Source: Lachnoclostridium sp. UBA1308
GTDB taxonomy: Bacteria > Bacillota > Clostridia > Lachnospirales > Lachnospiraceae
Direction: 5' to 3'
NCBI GenBank assembly: GCA_002307215.1
Contig: DBTU01000053.1
Location: 1 to 55,720 of the forward strand
DNA: 55,720 bases
The notes beneath the pieces are model-generated. The model searched no databases. It saw only the letters and a list, made by a program, of their open reading frames with translations, and had not been told where the DNA came from. Positions 34,357 through 43,344 of this stretch are shown here, one piece after another. A program made the position numbers and the translations under genes. Each line of letters opens with the position of its first letter. Positions within the stretch are counted from its first letter, which is position 1.

Positions 34357-35130
34357 CTATACTTTACCAACAGAGTTTACTGCGAGATCCAATGTCTGAT
34401 CCATGGTTTTAATAACCTTCTGATTTGCTTCATAGGCTCTGGTAACCGAAATCATTTCTACCATCTCAGATACAACATTCACATTGGATTGTTCTGTATA
34501 ACCCTGTTGTACGGCTGCTGATGCGGTCTTTTCAACTGCTCCGTCAAGCGCACTAAACCTGGTATCACCCACTTTAGATAAATAATTGTAGTCCTCAAAA
34601 TCCGCAATCTTCAGCGAATCAACATAATTGCCGTCCGCATAGACTGCTCCGGTCTGGTCCACTACAACGTCTGAGGCATTCGTCGGAACAACAATTTCTC
34701 CGCCTTCACCCATTAGGTAATTTCCGTTATCATCCACGATGTGACCATCCTTTGTCATGGTAAAAGAACCATTTCGTGTGTATTGTGTGCTTACATTTCC
34801 TGCCTTGTCTGTTACAGAAAGAGAAAAAAATCCTTTTCCCTCCAGAGCAAAATCATAAGTATTTGATGAGGACCTGAGAGATCCTTGATTATAATCCGTA
34901 AATACCTCTCCCATTTTTACACCCATACTCATGGTACCGATTGTCCGGTCATTGAAAGCCTCTGAACTATCCTTGATTTTAAGCGTCAGCAAATGATCAA
35001 AGGATTGGCTCGTTGCACTATCCTGTTTAAAACCAACAGTCGCAGCATTTGCAAGATTGTTAGCAACGATATCCAGCCTGTTCTGTTCATTCATCATGCC
35101 GGTGTATGCCGTATATAATCCTCTTACCAT
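34357..35130 (-). CDS. flhO: Flagellar basal-body rod protein, FlgF/FlhO type
   Basis: 257 residues; N-terminal YTAYTGMMNEQNRLDIVANNLANAATVGFKQD, central GKGFFSLSV, and C-terminal VEMISVTRAYEANQKVIKTMDQTLD. It is the proximal paralogue of the next gene, probably in the same unit, 57 bases upstream of flhP. It lies about 50 bases after a family 2 repeat. Confidence 0.93.
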   Translation of the reverse strand: MVRGLYTAYTGMMNEQNRLDIVANNLANAATVGFKQDSATSQSFDHLLTLKIKDSSEAFNDRTIGTMSMGVKMGEVFTDYNQGSLRSSSNTYDFALEGKGFFSLSVTDKAGNVSTQYTRNGSFTMTKDGHIVDDNGNYLMGEGGEIVVPTNASDVVVDQTGAVYADGNYVDSLKIADFEDYNYLSKVGDTRFSALDGAVEKTASAAVQQGYTEQSNVNVVSEMVEMISVTRAYEANQKVIKTMDQTLDLAVNSVGKV

Positions 35131-35182
35131 TCCATCAACCTCTTTCTGCTAATCTGGTTAATCGTTACAACTAACATATCTA

Positions 35183-35246
35183 CCCTTTGAATTAGTTTGA
35201 GCTAAGTGTGCTTGCACACTTTGATTACGCGGGCTCAAACTTCTAA
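35183..35246. repeat. Family 2 hairpin repeat, copy 2
   Basis: Same CCCTTTGAATTAGTTTG and GATTACGC...CAAACTTCTAA blocks as at 4198-4260. The stem here is GTTTGAGC/GCTCAAAC, and an extra AAGTGTG/CACACTT hairpin is inserted in the loop. It is about 50 bases upstream of the flhO start. An AT-rich palindrome of GTAAATATAA type (35256-35301) and AAGAATTC/GAATTCTT (35303-35326) follow towards mbl. Confidence 0.7.
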
Positions 35247-35334
35247 TGAACACCTGTAAATATAAGAATGAATTTCCACTGGAATTCATTTTTATATTTA
35301 CCAAGAATTCTGCTTGCTGAATTCTTTATTCACA

Positions 35335-36324
35335 TTAATCTCTTTTACCGGCCAAAAACTCTACGAATTTGCCGGTACCAATTGCTACTGCTGTCATCGG
35401 ATCTTCTGCCGTCATCGTTGTAATGCCGGTCTTTTCCTCGATTAATTCCTCTAAACCATACAACAGACATCCGCCACCTGTTAATACGATGCCGCGATCT
35501 GCAATATCAGCCGCGAGCTCCGGGGGAGTCTTCTCTAACACGCTGTGAACTGCTTCCACAATCTGTGAAGTAGTCTCTCTTAATGCTTCCTCGGTTTCCT
35601 CAGAGGTGACTGCAATTGTCTTAGGAAGGCCTGTTACAAGATTACGTCCTCTGACTTCCATGGATACGGATTCAGGTCTGCGATATGCCGAACCGATTTT
35701 TATCTTAATATCTTCTGCCGTTCTTTCACCGATCAGAAGATTATGCTTCTTTCTCATAAATCTTACGATAGCATCATCAAAATCATCTCCGGCAATTTTA
35801 ACCGAAGTGCTGACAACGGTACCTCCAAGGGAGATTACCGCAATATCAGTGGTTCCTCCTCCGATATCTACAATCATATTACCGCAAGGCCTTGAAATAT
35901 CAATTCCTGCACCAATGGCTGCAGCGATCGGCTCTTCAATAATATGAACCTCTCTTGCTCCGGCTGCATAGGTAGCATCCTCAACCGCCTTCTTCTCAAC
36001 TTCTGTAACTCCGCTGGGCACACATACGCTGATAACCGGCTTGCGAAATCTCTGTCTTCCAACAGCCTTGGCTATGAAATATTTTAACATCTTCTCAGTC
36101 ACTGTATAATCAGAAATTACACCCTGTCTCAACGGACGTACCGCTATGATATTACCGGGTGTTCTTCCTAGCATTAATCTTGCCTCTTCACCAATTGCTT
36201 TAATCTTGTTAGTGTCCCTGTCGAAGGCAACAACCGATGGTTCCTTTAACACAACCCCTTTTCCTTTTATATAAACTAATACACTAGCAGTACCTAAATC
36301 AATTCCAATATCACTACCTGACAT
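35335..36324 (-). CDS. mbl: MreB/Mbl cell-shape actin homologue
   Basis: 329-residue bacterial actin that positions cell-wall synthesis. Blocks: GIDLGTASVLVYIKGKG (phosphate 1), EEPIAAAIGAGI, DIGGGTTDIAVISLGG (phosphate 2) and LTGGGCLLYGLEEL (adenosine). The neighbouring flhO/flhP genes match the Bacillus mbl locus, so I use mbl over mreB. AAAGGAG is 6 bases before the ATG at 36324. Confidence 0.95.
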   Translation of the reverse strand: MSGSDIGIDLGTASVLVYIKGKGVVLKEPSVVAFDRDTNKIKAIGEEARLMLGRTPGNIIAVRPLRQGVISDYTVTEKMLKYFIAKAVGRQRFRKPVISVCVPSGVTEVEKKAVEDATYAAGAREVHIIEEPIAAAIGAGIDISRPCGNMIVDIGGGTTDIAVISLGGTVVSTSVKIAGDDFDDAIVRFMRKKHNLLIGERTAEDIKIKIGSAYRRPESVSMEVRGRNLVTGLPKTIAVTSEETEEALRETTSQIVEAVHSVLEKTPPELAADIADRGIVLTGGGCLLYGLEELIEEKTGITTMTAEDPMTAVAIGTGKFVEFLAGKRD

Positions 36325-36696
36325 AATTAACTCCTTTCTATATCCTACCGAGCATGACCCGGTTTTCTCATCATTCATGTAGAACTTCCGATCATCTATC
36401 CCAATTCGGTTTCTTAATTTACTTCTATATTTTCTTCAATCTTCGCCAACTTAATCATACATGTTTATATTATATACGTTTTTTCCGTATTTTTCAAAGG
36501 AAATTTTATAAACCTTGTATTAAGCTTGTATTAAGCTGTTATTTCGTATATATAATACATAAGTGACTAATCAGTCACTGCGGTTCTTTCGAACCGATGC
36601 ACAGAAATAAAATATATGATATACTAATGCTGACTTATGTATTGATTAACTGTAAATATTATACTTATGCCATGTGCATTATAAGGAGTTTATGGA
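36325..36696. other. Gap between mbl and a membrane protein gene
   Basis: No gene. Bases 36563-36604 are a family 3 repeat. Two ATTAAGCT repeats (about 36520-36535) and an AT-rich stretch make up the rest. The mbl promoter is expected between 36330 and 36480, but I see no clear pair. Confidence 0.5.
36563..36604. repeat. Family 3 multi-hairpin repeat, copy 2
   Basis: Carries the first two hairpins, GTGACT-aatc-AGTCAC and CGGTTC-TTTC-GAACCG, followed by GATGCACA. Over 42 bases it differs from the 8919 copy at about three positions. The third hairpin seen in the other copies is degraded here. Confidence 0.75.
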
Positions 36697-37206
36697 ATGA
36701 ATGAAAAATCCCTCCTCATGAAAAATGAAATCCGCATAATATCCATATATAGAGGTCTTATGTTAAGCAAATATTATTTTTTTGGAATTCTCAGTATGAT
36801 CACAATTTATCTTTTCATCCTTCGCCTAGCCCCATCCTCGCTCTATATTCTGATAACGCTGGCCGCCCTGCCTCCAATATTACAATCCTCGCTAACAGAC
36901 TATACAAAAACCCATAAGAACCGATTCTTTCATAAAATTACAGAGGATTATCCTTTTCAGTTAAGCAGATTAAAGATGAAATATAAATATACCCGATTAA
37001 ATTATATTACAAATCTTACAGCTTATTCTATCATGATTTTGTTGATCTGTCTCTGGCAGATTAAATACAGTACACTTTCAGATCTGAATTTATTTTTAAA
37101 TAAGCTTCCTCTTGTTACACTGATTACCGGACTGACTCTACAGCTTTTTGCTGTACTTATCTATAGGGTCAAACTACCTTATGATATAATGCATAATAAG
37201 GTTTGA
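36697..37206 (+). CDS. Hypothetical four-helix membrane protein
   Basis: 169 residues of no recognised family. Four hydrophobic segments at about 27-43, 48-66, 106-124 and 139-158, with basic connecting loops. AAGGAG is 10 bases before the ATG. It stands alone between divergent mbl and convergent tuf. Confidence 0.75.
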   Translation: MNEKSLLMKNEIRIISIYRGLMLSKYYFFGILSMITIYLFILRLAPSSLYILITLAALPPILQSSLTDYTKTHKNRFFHKITEDYPFQLSRLKMKYKYTRLNYITNLTAYSIMILLICLWQIKYSTLSDLNLFLNKLPLVTLITGLTLQLFAVLIYRVKLPYDIMHNKV

Positions 37207-37281
37207 TTTATATATCGGCAGTGAGTCGGTAGTTTCTAAGACTTATTGTGGGAATTATGAAAGAATTTTATGAAAGGATTC

Positions 37282-37409
37282 GGCAAGGAGCCATCCACCT
37301 CGCTCCGCCGCTCGGTCGCGAGCGACGCCCTCTATAGAAATATAAAGAATCCCCGCTGAGAGTTTACTCTCAAGCGGGGATTCTTTATATTTCTGCATGG
37401 CTCATTGCC
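37282..37409. repeat. Nested palindrome containing the tuf terminator
   Basis: The outer arms GGCAAGGAGCCA (37282-37293) and TGGCTCATTGCC (37398-37409) surround a 42-base GC-rich insert (with GTCGC-ga-GCGAC) and an inner hairpin (37336-37394). The layout matches that at 20323-20455. Confidence 0.7.
37336..37394. terminator. Bidirectional terminator between tuf and the membrane protein gene
   Basis: The arms of about 22 bp AGAAATATAAAGAATCCCCGCT / AGCGGGGATTC then TTTATATTTCT pair almost perfectly around a short GAG/CTC-tipped loop. The A/T-rich ends give U-rich tails in both directions. It ends the str operon 24 bases past the tuf stop. Confidence 0.88.
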
Positions 37410-37417
37410 AACGCGGA

Positions 37418-38611
37418 TTATGCAAGTATTGTTGCTACTTTACCTGATCCTACAGTTCTTCCACCCTCACGGATAGCGAAGCCGAGGCCCTGCTCCATAG
37501 CAATCGGATGAATTAATTCGATATTCATCTCGATGTTATCGCCAGGCATACACATTTCTGTGCCTTCAGGAAGGTTACATACACCGGTAACATCGGTTGT
37601 TCTGAAATAGAACTGAGGTCTGTAGTTATTAAAGAAAGGAGTATGACGTCCGCCTTCTTCTTTGGTTAATACGTAAACCTGAGCTGTAAATTTCTTGTGA
37701 CACTTGATAGTACCTGGTTTGCAAAGAACCTGTCCTCTTTCGATTTCGTTTCTCTGAACACCACGAAGAAGTGCTCCAATGTTATCGCCAGCTTGAGCAT
37801 CATCAAGAAGCTTACGGAACATCTCGATACCGGTTACAACAACCTTACGAGACTCTTCCTTAATACCAACAATTTCAACTTCCTCAGATACATGAAGAAC
37901 ACCACGCTCAACACGGCCGGTAGCAACTGTACCACGGCCTGTGATTGAGAATACATCTTCTATAGGCATTAAGAAAGGCTTATCTGTTGCTCTTACAGGA
38001 TCCGGGATCCAAGTATCAACTGCTTCAAATAACTCAATAATCTTATCTCCCCAAGGGCTGCTAGGATCTTCAAGAGCTTTAAGAGCGGAACCTTGGATAA
38101 TCGGTGTATCATCTCCAGGGAAGCCGTATTCATTTAATAACTCTCTGATTTCCATATCAACTAACTCAAGAAGTTCAGAATCATCAACCATATCACACTT
38201 ATTCATAAATACTACTACGTAAGGAACACCAACCTGGCGTGCAAGTAAGATATGTTCTCTTGTCTGAGCCATAACACCATCAGTTGCAGCAACGACGAGG
38301 ATAGCACCATCCATCTGTGCAGCGCCTGTGATCATGTTTTTTACATAATCAGCATGTCCGGGGCAGTCAACATGTGCATAGTGACGAGCTTTTGACTCAT
38401 ACTCAACGTGAGCTGTAGATATTGTGATTCCTCTTGCCTTCTCTTCCGGAGCCTTATCAATCTGATCGAATGCTACTACTTCGCCAGTACCTAACTTCTC
38501 GTGAAGAGTCTTTGTGATTGCAGCTGTAAGAGTTGTCTTACCATGGTCAACGTGACCGATAGTACCGATATTACAATGCACTTTGTTTCTTGTAAATTTA
38601 GCCTTTGCCAT
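37418..38611 (-). CDS. tuf: Translation elongation factor Tu
   Basis: 397-residue GTPase that delivers aminoacyl-tRNA. The G motifs are GHVDHGKT (19-26), DCPGHADY (G3) and NKCD (G4). It is the last gene of the str operon and also has its own promoter upstream (38729-38757). AAAGGAGG is about 9 bases before the ATG. Confidence 0.99.
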   Translation of the reverse strand: MAKAKFTRNKVHCNIGTIGHVDHGKTTLTAAITKTLHEKLGTGEVVAFDQIDKAPEEKARGITISTAHVEYESKARHYAHVDCPGHADYVKNMITGAAQMDGAILVVAATDGVMAQTREHILLARQVGVPYVVVFMNKCDMVDDSELLELVDMEIRELLNEYGFPGDDTPIIQGSALKALEDPSSPWGDKIIELFEAVDTWIPDPVRATDKPFLMPIEDVFSITGRGTVATGRVERGVLHVSEEVEIVGIKEESRKVVVTGIEMFRKLLDDAQAGDNIGALLRGVQRNEIERGQVLCKPGTIKCHKKFTAQVYVLTKEEGGRHTPFFNNYRPQFYFRTTDVTGVCNLPEGTEMCMPGDNIEMNIELIHPIAMEQGLGFAIREGGRTVGSGKVATILA

Positions 38612-38728
38612 TTTACAACGTCCTCCTTTAAATAATTAAATGCTTTTATTAGCAAATGATTTAAATGCCCTGGTAAATAATGAAACTTCATCGCCTTGGG
38701 CTTGTTTATTTATTGCCTCATATGCCTA

Positions 38729-38757
38729 ATTATATTTCAACTTAGAAATATTTTCAA
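38729..38757 (-). promoter_or_regulatory. Internal promoter of tuf
   Basis: Minus strand TTGAAA (38752-38757), 17 bases, TATAAT (38729-38734), in the 190-base fusA-tuf gap. It would give tuf extra transcription relative to fusA. Confidence 0.78.
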
Positions 38758-38799
38758 GCACAAACAATTGATAGTAACACTTTTTTAAACGAACTTACT

Positions 38800-40917
38800 T
38801 TATTTTCCCTTTGCTGATAAAACCTTTTCTTGTACGCTCTTCGGTACCTGTTCGTAAGCAGCAAAAAACATAGAGTAAGCACCACGGCCCTGTGTCTTGG
38901 AACGAAGGGTAGTGGAATATCCGAACATCTCAGACAAAGGTACAAAGCCTCTGATTAGTTTAGTACCATTGACATCCTCGGATCCTTCAATACGACCACG
39001 TCGGGAGCTGATATCACCGATAACATCACCCATGTAATCATCCGGAACAGTAACTTCTACTCTCATGATAGGCTCTAAGAGAGTAGCTCCACCCTTATGC
39101 ATTGCATCCTTGAATGCCATAGATCCTGCAATCTTAAATGCCATTTCACTGGAGTCAACTTCATGGTAAGAACCATCATAACAGGTAGCCTTGATACCAA
39201 GAACCGGATAGCCTCCAAGAATACCTGCCTTGGTAGCTTCCTGAATACCGGCGTCTACTGCAGGAATGTATTCCTTCGGAATAGCACCACCAACGACAGC
39301 ATTAACAAATTCATAGGTCTTCTCTGCGTTAGCATCCATCGGCTCAAAACGAACCTTACAATGACCGTACTGACCACGACCACCGGACTGTTTCGCATAC
39401 TTACTATCAATTTCAACAGTCTTAGTGAAGCTTTCCTTGTATGCTACCTGAGGAGCACCAACATTTGCTTCTACTTTATACTCACGAAGAAGTCTGTCAA
39501 CAATAATTTCAAGATGAAGTTCACCCATACCTGCAATAATTGTCTGACCTGTTTCTTCATCTGTATATGCTCTGAAGGTAGGATCTTCTTCTGCAAGCTT
39601 CGAAAGCGCTTCACCCATCTTATCCTGACCGGCTTTTGTCTTAGGCTCAATCGCTACATGGATAACAGGCTCAGGGAATACCATGGATTCCAGTATTACC
39701 GGATGCTTCTCATCACAGATGGTATCACCGGTTGTAGTAGATTTAAAACCTACTGCTGCAGCGATATCACCGGAGTAAACCTTATCAAGGTCTTCTCTTT
39801 TATTAGCATGCATCTGCAAAATACGTCCAATACGTTCTTTCTTGCCCTTTGTAGAGTTTAACACATAGGAACCGGCATTGATGGTTCCGGAATAAACTCT
39901 GAAGAAAGCAAGCTTTCCTACGAAAGGATCGGCCATAATCTTAAATGCAAGTGCTGCAAAAGGCTCTTCATCTGAAGACTTTCTAATAACTTCATTACCG
40001 TCTTCATCCACGCCCTTGATATCATCGACATCAGTAGGTGCGGGTAGGAATTCGATAACAGCGTCAAGCAATTTCTGAACGCCCTTATTCTTATAAGCGG
40101 AACCACAACATACAGGAATAATCTCTGTCCTAATCGTAGCTCTTCTTAAAGCAGCTTTCAATTCAATTGTTGTAGGCTCTACACCATCTAAGAATTTCTC
40201 TATCAGATCATCATCTGTCTCACAGATGGACTCGATCAATGCTGTTCTGTAAAGCTCTGCATCTTCCTTCAAATCATCGGGAATATCTCTAATCTCGATC
40301 TGCTCACCCTTATCATCAACATAAAAATAAGCTTTCATCTCAAAGAGATCAACGATACCCTTAAAGGAATCTTCTTTGCCGATCGGTAATTGAATCGGAA
40401 CCGCATTCTTACTTAATCTGCCCTTAATCATACTTACAACGTTATAAAAATCTGCACCAGCGATATCCATTTTATTAACAAATGCCATTCTGGGTACGTT
40501 GTATTTGTCAGCTTGACGCCAAACTGTTTCAGACTGTGGCTCAACGCCACCCTTTGCACAGAATACGCCGACTGCACTGTCAAGTACACGCAAGGAACGC
40601 TCAACTTCTACTGTGAAGTCTACGTGTCCGGGTGTATCAATGATGTTGATACGATGCTCAAATGCACCTGGAATCTTATTGTGCTCAAATTCCTGAGTCC
40701 AATGACAAGTAGTTGCAGCAGATGTAATTGTGATACCTCTCTCCTGCTCCTGCTCCATCCAATCCATGGTTGCAGTACCTTCATGAACCTCACCAATTTT
40801 GTAGCTAACACCGGTATAAAACAGGATACGCTCGGTAAGTGTTGTCTTACCGGCATCAATATGTGCCATAATACCGATATTTCTAGTTCTCTCTAATGGA
40901 TATTGTCTTCCTGCCAA
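38800..40917 (-). CDS. fusA: Translation elongation factor G
   Basis: 705-residue translocation GTPase. G1 AHIDAGKTT, DTPGHVDF (G3), NKMD (G4) and the domain IV block GGRGQYGHCKVRFEP. Start choice: AAGGAGG is 8 bases before the TTG at 40917, and the mature start ...AGRQYPLERTRNIGIMA fits the family. The upstream ATGs would bury the ribosome site in the coding region. Confidence 0.98.
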   Translation of the reverse strand: MAGRQYPLERTRNIGIMAHIDAGKTTLTERILFYTGVSYKIGEVHEGTATMDWMEQEQERGITITSAATTCHWTQEFEHNKIPGAFEHRINIIDTPGHVDFTVEVERSLRVLDSAVGVFCAKGGVEPQSETVWRQADKYNVPRMAFVNKMDIAGADFYNVVSMIKGRLSKNAVPIQLPIGKEDSFKGIVDLFEMKAYFYVDDKGEQIEIRDIPDDLKEDAELYRTALIESICETDDDLIEKFLDGVEPTTIELKAALRRATIRTEIIPVCCGSAYKNKGVQKLLDAVIEFLPAPTDVDDIKGVDEDGNEVIRKSSDEEPFAALAFKIMADPFVGKLAFFRVYSGTINAGSYVLNSTKGKKERIGRILQMHANKREDLDKVYSGDIAAAVGFKSTTTGDTICDEKHPVILESMVFPEPVIHVAIEPKTKAGQDKMGEALSKLAEEDPTFRAYTDEETGQTIIAGMGELHLEIIVDRLLREYKVEANVGAPQVAYKESFTKTVEIDSKYAKQSGGRGQYGHCKVRFEPMDANAEKTYEFVNAVVGGAIPKEYIPAVDAGIQEATKAGILGGYPVLGIKATCYDGSYHEVDSSEMAFKIAGSMAFKDAMHKGGATLLEPIMRVEVTVPDDYMGDVIGDISSRRGRIEGSEDVNGTKLIRGFVPLSEMFGYSTTLRSKTQGRGAYSMFFAAYEQVPKSVQEKVLSAKGK

Positions 40918-41037
40918 GGATAATTCCTCCTTATTCATAAACAACGAATGATAAAAATCATTACTCAAGTTTCATGTATAAACTTAAGAAGGACATGCTA
41001 TGATAACTTATTGATACCAATCAGTCTACTTCAGCGC

Positions 41038-41106
41038 CAAAATATGCTAATTTCAGCATATTTTGAGTGCATCGGTTCAATAGAACCTCAGTGATTGAAG
41101 AGTCGC
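41038..41106. repeat. Family 3 multi-hairpin repeat, copy 3
   Basis: Lies in the rpsG-fusA gap, in the opposite orientation to the other copies. The core GGTTC-TATT-GAACC and GATGCAC are kept. The third hairpin CAAAATATGCT / AGCATATTTTG (41038-41065) is longer than that at 8963, with a compensatory base-pair difference. The first hairpin pairs mainly with G-U here. It ends 8 bases from the rpsG stop. Confidence 0.75.
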
Positions 41107-41114
41107 ATTTCATT

Positions 41115-41585
41115 TTACCATCTGTAATGTGCAAACGCTCTATTAGCATCCGCCATCTTATGCATATCTTCTTTTCTTTTAACGGATGCGCCTGTATTGT
41201 TTGCTGCATCTAAAATCTCATTTGCAAGTCTTTCCTGCATTGTCTTCTCGCCTCTTTTGCGGGCAAACAATGTTAACCAGCGAAGTGCAAGTGCTTGTCT
41301 TCTATCCGGTCTAACTTCGATCGGTACCTGGTAAGTAGCACCGCCGATACGTCTAGCCTTAACCTCAAGAACGGGCATGATATTATTCATAGCTTCCTCG
41401 AATACCTCAACGGCATCCTTAGTGGTCTTCTCTGCAACTCTTTCGAATGCTGCATAAACGATTTTCTGGGCAGTACCCTTCTTACCGTCATACATTATGC
41501 TATTGACGAGCTTTGTTACAAGCTTGTTGTTGTATACAGGATCGACCAAAACATCTCTTTTTTGTATATGTCCTTTTCTAGGCAC
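41115..41585 (-). CDS. rpsG: 30S ribosomal protein S7
   Basis: 156-residue 16S-binding protein that starts head assembly of the small subunit. Typical MPRKGHIQKRDVLVDPVYNNK start, VEVRPDRRQALALRWL, and C-terminal HKMADANRAFAHYRW. It is the second gene of the str operon. Confidence 0.99.
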   Translation of the reverse strand: MPRKGHIQKRDVLVDPVYNNKLVTKLVNSIMYDGKKGTAQKIVYAAFERVAEKTTKDAVEVFEEAMNNIMPVLEVKARRIGGATYQVPIEVRPDRRQALALRWLTLFARKRGEKTMQERLANEILDAANNTGASVKRKEDMHKMADANRAFAHYRW

Positions 41586-41842
41586 GGTTCTTCCCTCCTT
41601 AACAATTCTTAATAAACAAAGGTAATAATCAACATTTGTTCATCAGATATTAATTCTACGGTACTCACAAATAGATAAACATTACATTTATCTGATTGCA
41701 TGTGTTCGCGCTCAGTTTAACTTCAATCACATTAACCTGTAACCCACAGAAATACAAATCAAATGGAAACGAAAAATTAATCCGGCACTTAACGATTTTT
41801 TAGTAGTAACACAAAATATAATTAGAATTCAATTATAAAGTA

Positions 41843-42265
41843 TTACTTCTTAGCTTCCTTCGGTCTCTTAGCACCGTACTTGGAACGTGCCTGTCTTCTC
41901 TTGGCAACGCCTGCAGTATCTAGAGTGCCTCTGATGATGTGGTAACGAGTACCGGGTAAATCCTTTACTCTTCCACCTCTGATCAGAACAACGCTATGCT
42001 CCTGAAGGTTGTGACCTTCACCGGGGATATAGCTGGTTACTTCGATTCCGTTGGAAAGACGTACTCTGGCAATCTTACGAAGCGCTGAATTAGGCTTCTT
42101 AGGAGTTGCTGTTCTAACTGCTGTACAAACACCTCTCTTTTGGGGAGCGGATATGTCTGTCTGCTTCTTATTTAAGGAGTTAAATCCTTTCTGAAGTGCA
42201 GGAGAAGTTGACTTGTACTCTACTGTCTTTCTACCTTTTCTTACTAACTGGTTAAATGTGGGCAT
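41843..42265 (-). CDS. rpsL: 30S ribosomal protein S12
   Basis: 140-residue decoding-centre protein. MPTFNQLVRKGRK start, TPKKPNSALRKIARVRLSNG and the PGEGHNLQEHSVVLIRGGRVKDLPG region that carries streptomycin-resistance sites; the usual lysines are present (TPKKPNS and the wild-type-like GEGHNLQEHS block), so no resistance change is evident. AGGAGGTG is 8 bases before the ATG at 42265. The longest frame runs into the promoter leader. Confidence 0.99.
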   Translation of the reverse strand: MPTFNQLVRKGRKTVEYKSTSPALQKGFNSLNKKQTDISAPQKRGVCTAVRTATPKKPNSALRKIARVRLSNGIEVTSYIPGEGHNLQEHSVVLIRGGRVKDLPGTRYHIIRGTLDTAGVAKRRQARSKYGAKRPKEAKK

Positions 42266-42401
42266 TAATTTTTCACCTCCTGGTATTCTATCATGTTTTT
42301 CTAACTTTTCTGTGGTTTTGTCATACTTTTTGTTATACTTATTAGCATCAACAAAAAGCGCATAAAAAATACATAGCATGCAGAAATCGGCACGCTAGAT
42401 G

Positions 42402-42430
42402 ATTATACTTTTTTGGTTGTTAATTGTCAA
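42402..42430 (-). promoter_or_regulatory. Perfect consensus promoter of the str operon
   Basis: Minus strand TTGACA (42425-42430), 17 bases, TATAAT (42402-42407). It lies about 130 bases before rpsL. rpoB/rpoC do not precede rpsL here: the next upstream gene is fchA with its own unit, so the str operon is transcribed independently. Confidence 0.92.
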
Positions 42431-42605
42431 GGACTTTTTATTATGGATAAGCGAGACAGATTGCTGTTTTATCAGGTTTTGAATACCTTCCGAGGATCAC
42501 CGATATTTACATTATCTTACAGTCATAGAACGTTTGTCCAAAATCTTTCTCATCTTATCCAGTCCTTTGTCATTTGTAAAATGACAAGTGTCTGCTGTTC
42601 TTCCT

Positions 42606-43232
42606 CTAGAATCTCGCCCGCACCTCACAAAATATGTGATCCGAGAGAAACATATATTTCTCAAGCATAGCCTCTGCCTTTGCATTCTTATCCTCTGCCC
42701 ATTCTCTGTCAACCATCAGATTGGTATTAATGAATACATTCAGGCCGGCACTCTGAATAGCCGCCCCTAAACAGGCGGCAGCACATCCGGCATCACTGAT
42801 TGCAAGCGTGCTCCCCTTCTGCGCAAATTCTTTAACCAACTCAAGCGCCTCGCCACACTTTTCCATGATTTCAAGGGGAACCGTACATGCATTCTTTAAG
42901 GCCTCTTCCATAATCTCTGCTTTTACTGCTTTTTCTTCCTCTGTATCCGCCGGCAGTTTATATGCCTTTGACAGGGGTTCAAACACCCGGGCATCCTTAT
43001 CCACCAATTGAAGCAGGTGTTTTTGCAGGTCATCTGCCATCCCCTTAATCTTTATAATATCCGCTTCTACATCCGCAAATTTTTTCTTACCAAGCGTCAA
43101 ACTTCCCACCATGTTACCCAACGCCATACCAACCGCTCCGACATAGGCTGCCGCACCGCCGCCACCCGGAACCGGAGCCCCCGATGCCAATACTTCTATA
43201 AATTCTTTTCCGCTCAAATCACTTAGGTTCAT
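42606..43232 (-). CDS. fchA: Methenyltetrahydrofolate cyclohydrolase (FchA-type)
   Basis: 208-residue formiminotransferase-cyclodeaminase-fold protein that converts methenyl-THF and formyl-THF in one-carbon metabolism. The conserved glycine-rich APVPGGGGAAAYVGAVG (about 19-35) and the C-terminal ISDAGCAAACLGAAIQSA are clear. No fhs or folD partner is adjacent; the gene stands between the str operon and the propeller gene. Confidence 0.9.
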   Translation of the reverse strand: MNLSDLSGKEFIEVLASGAPVPGGGGAAAYVGAVGMALGNMVGSLTLGKKKFADVEADIIKIKGMADDLQKHLLQLVDKDARVFEPLSKAYKLPADTEEEKAVKAEIMEEALKNACTVPLEIMEKCGEALELVKEFAQKGSTLAISDAGCAAACLGAAIQSAGLNVFINTNLMVDREWAEDKNAKAEAMLEKYMFLSDHIFCEVRARF

Positions 43233-43344
43233 ATATATATACCTTCCTATATTTAAGTTCTATAGCATCCATTCAAATGAATGTGAGATCTTTCCATTCT
43301 TTCTATATTAATATTAATGATACAGATAGATCAGTGACCTCTTT

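Noticed and set aside
39097..39861. A 254-codon frame on the plus strand
   Set aside because: It is antisense to fusA, which has every expected motif, and its translation is Cys/Thr/Asn-rich without domain features.
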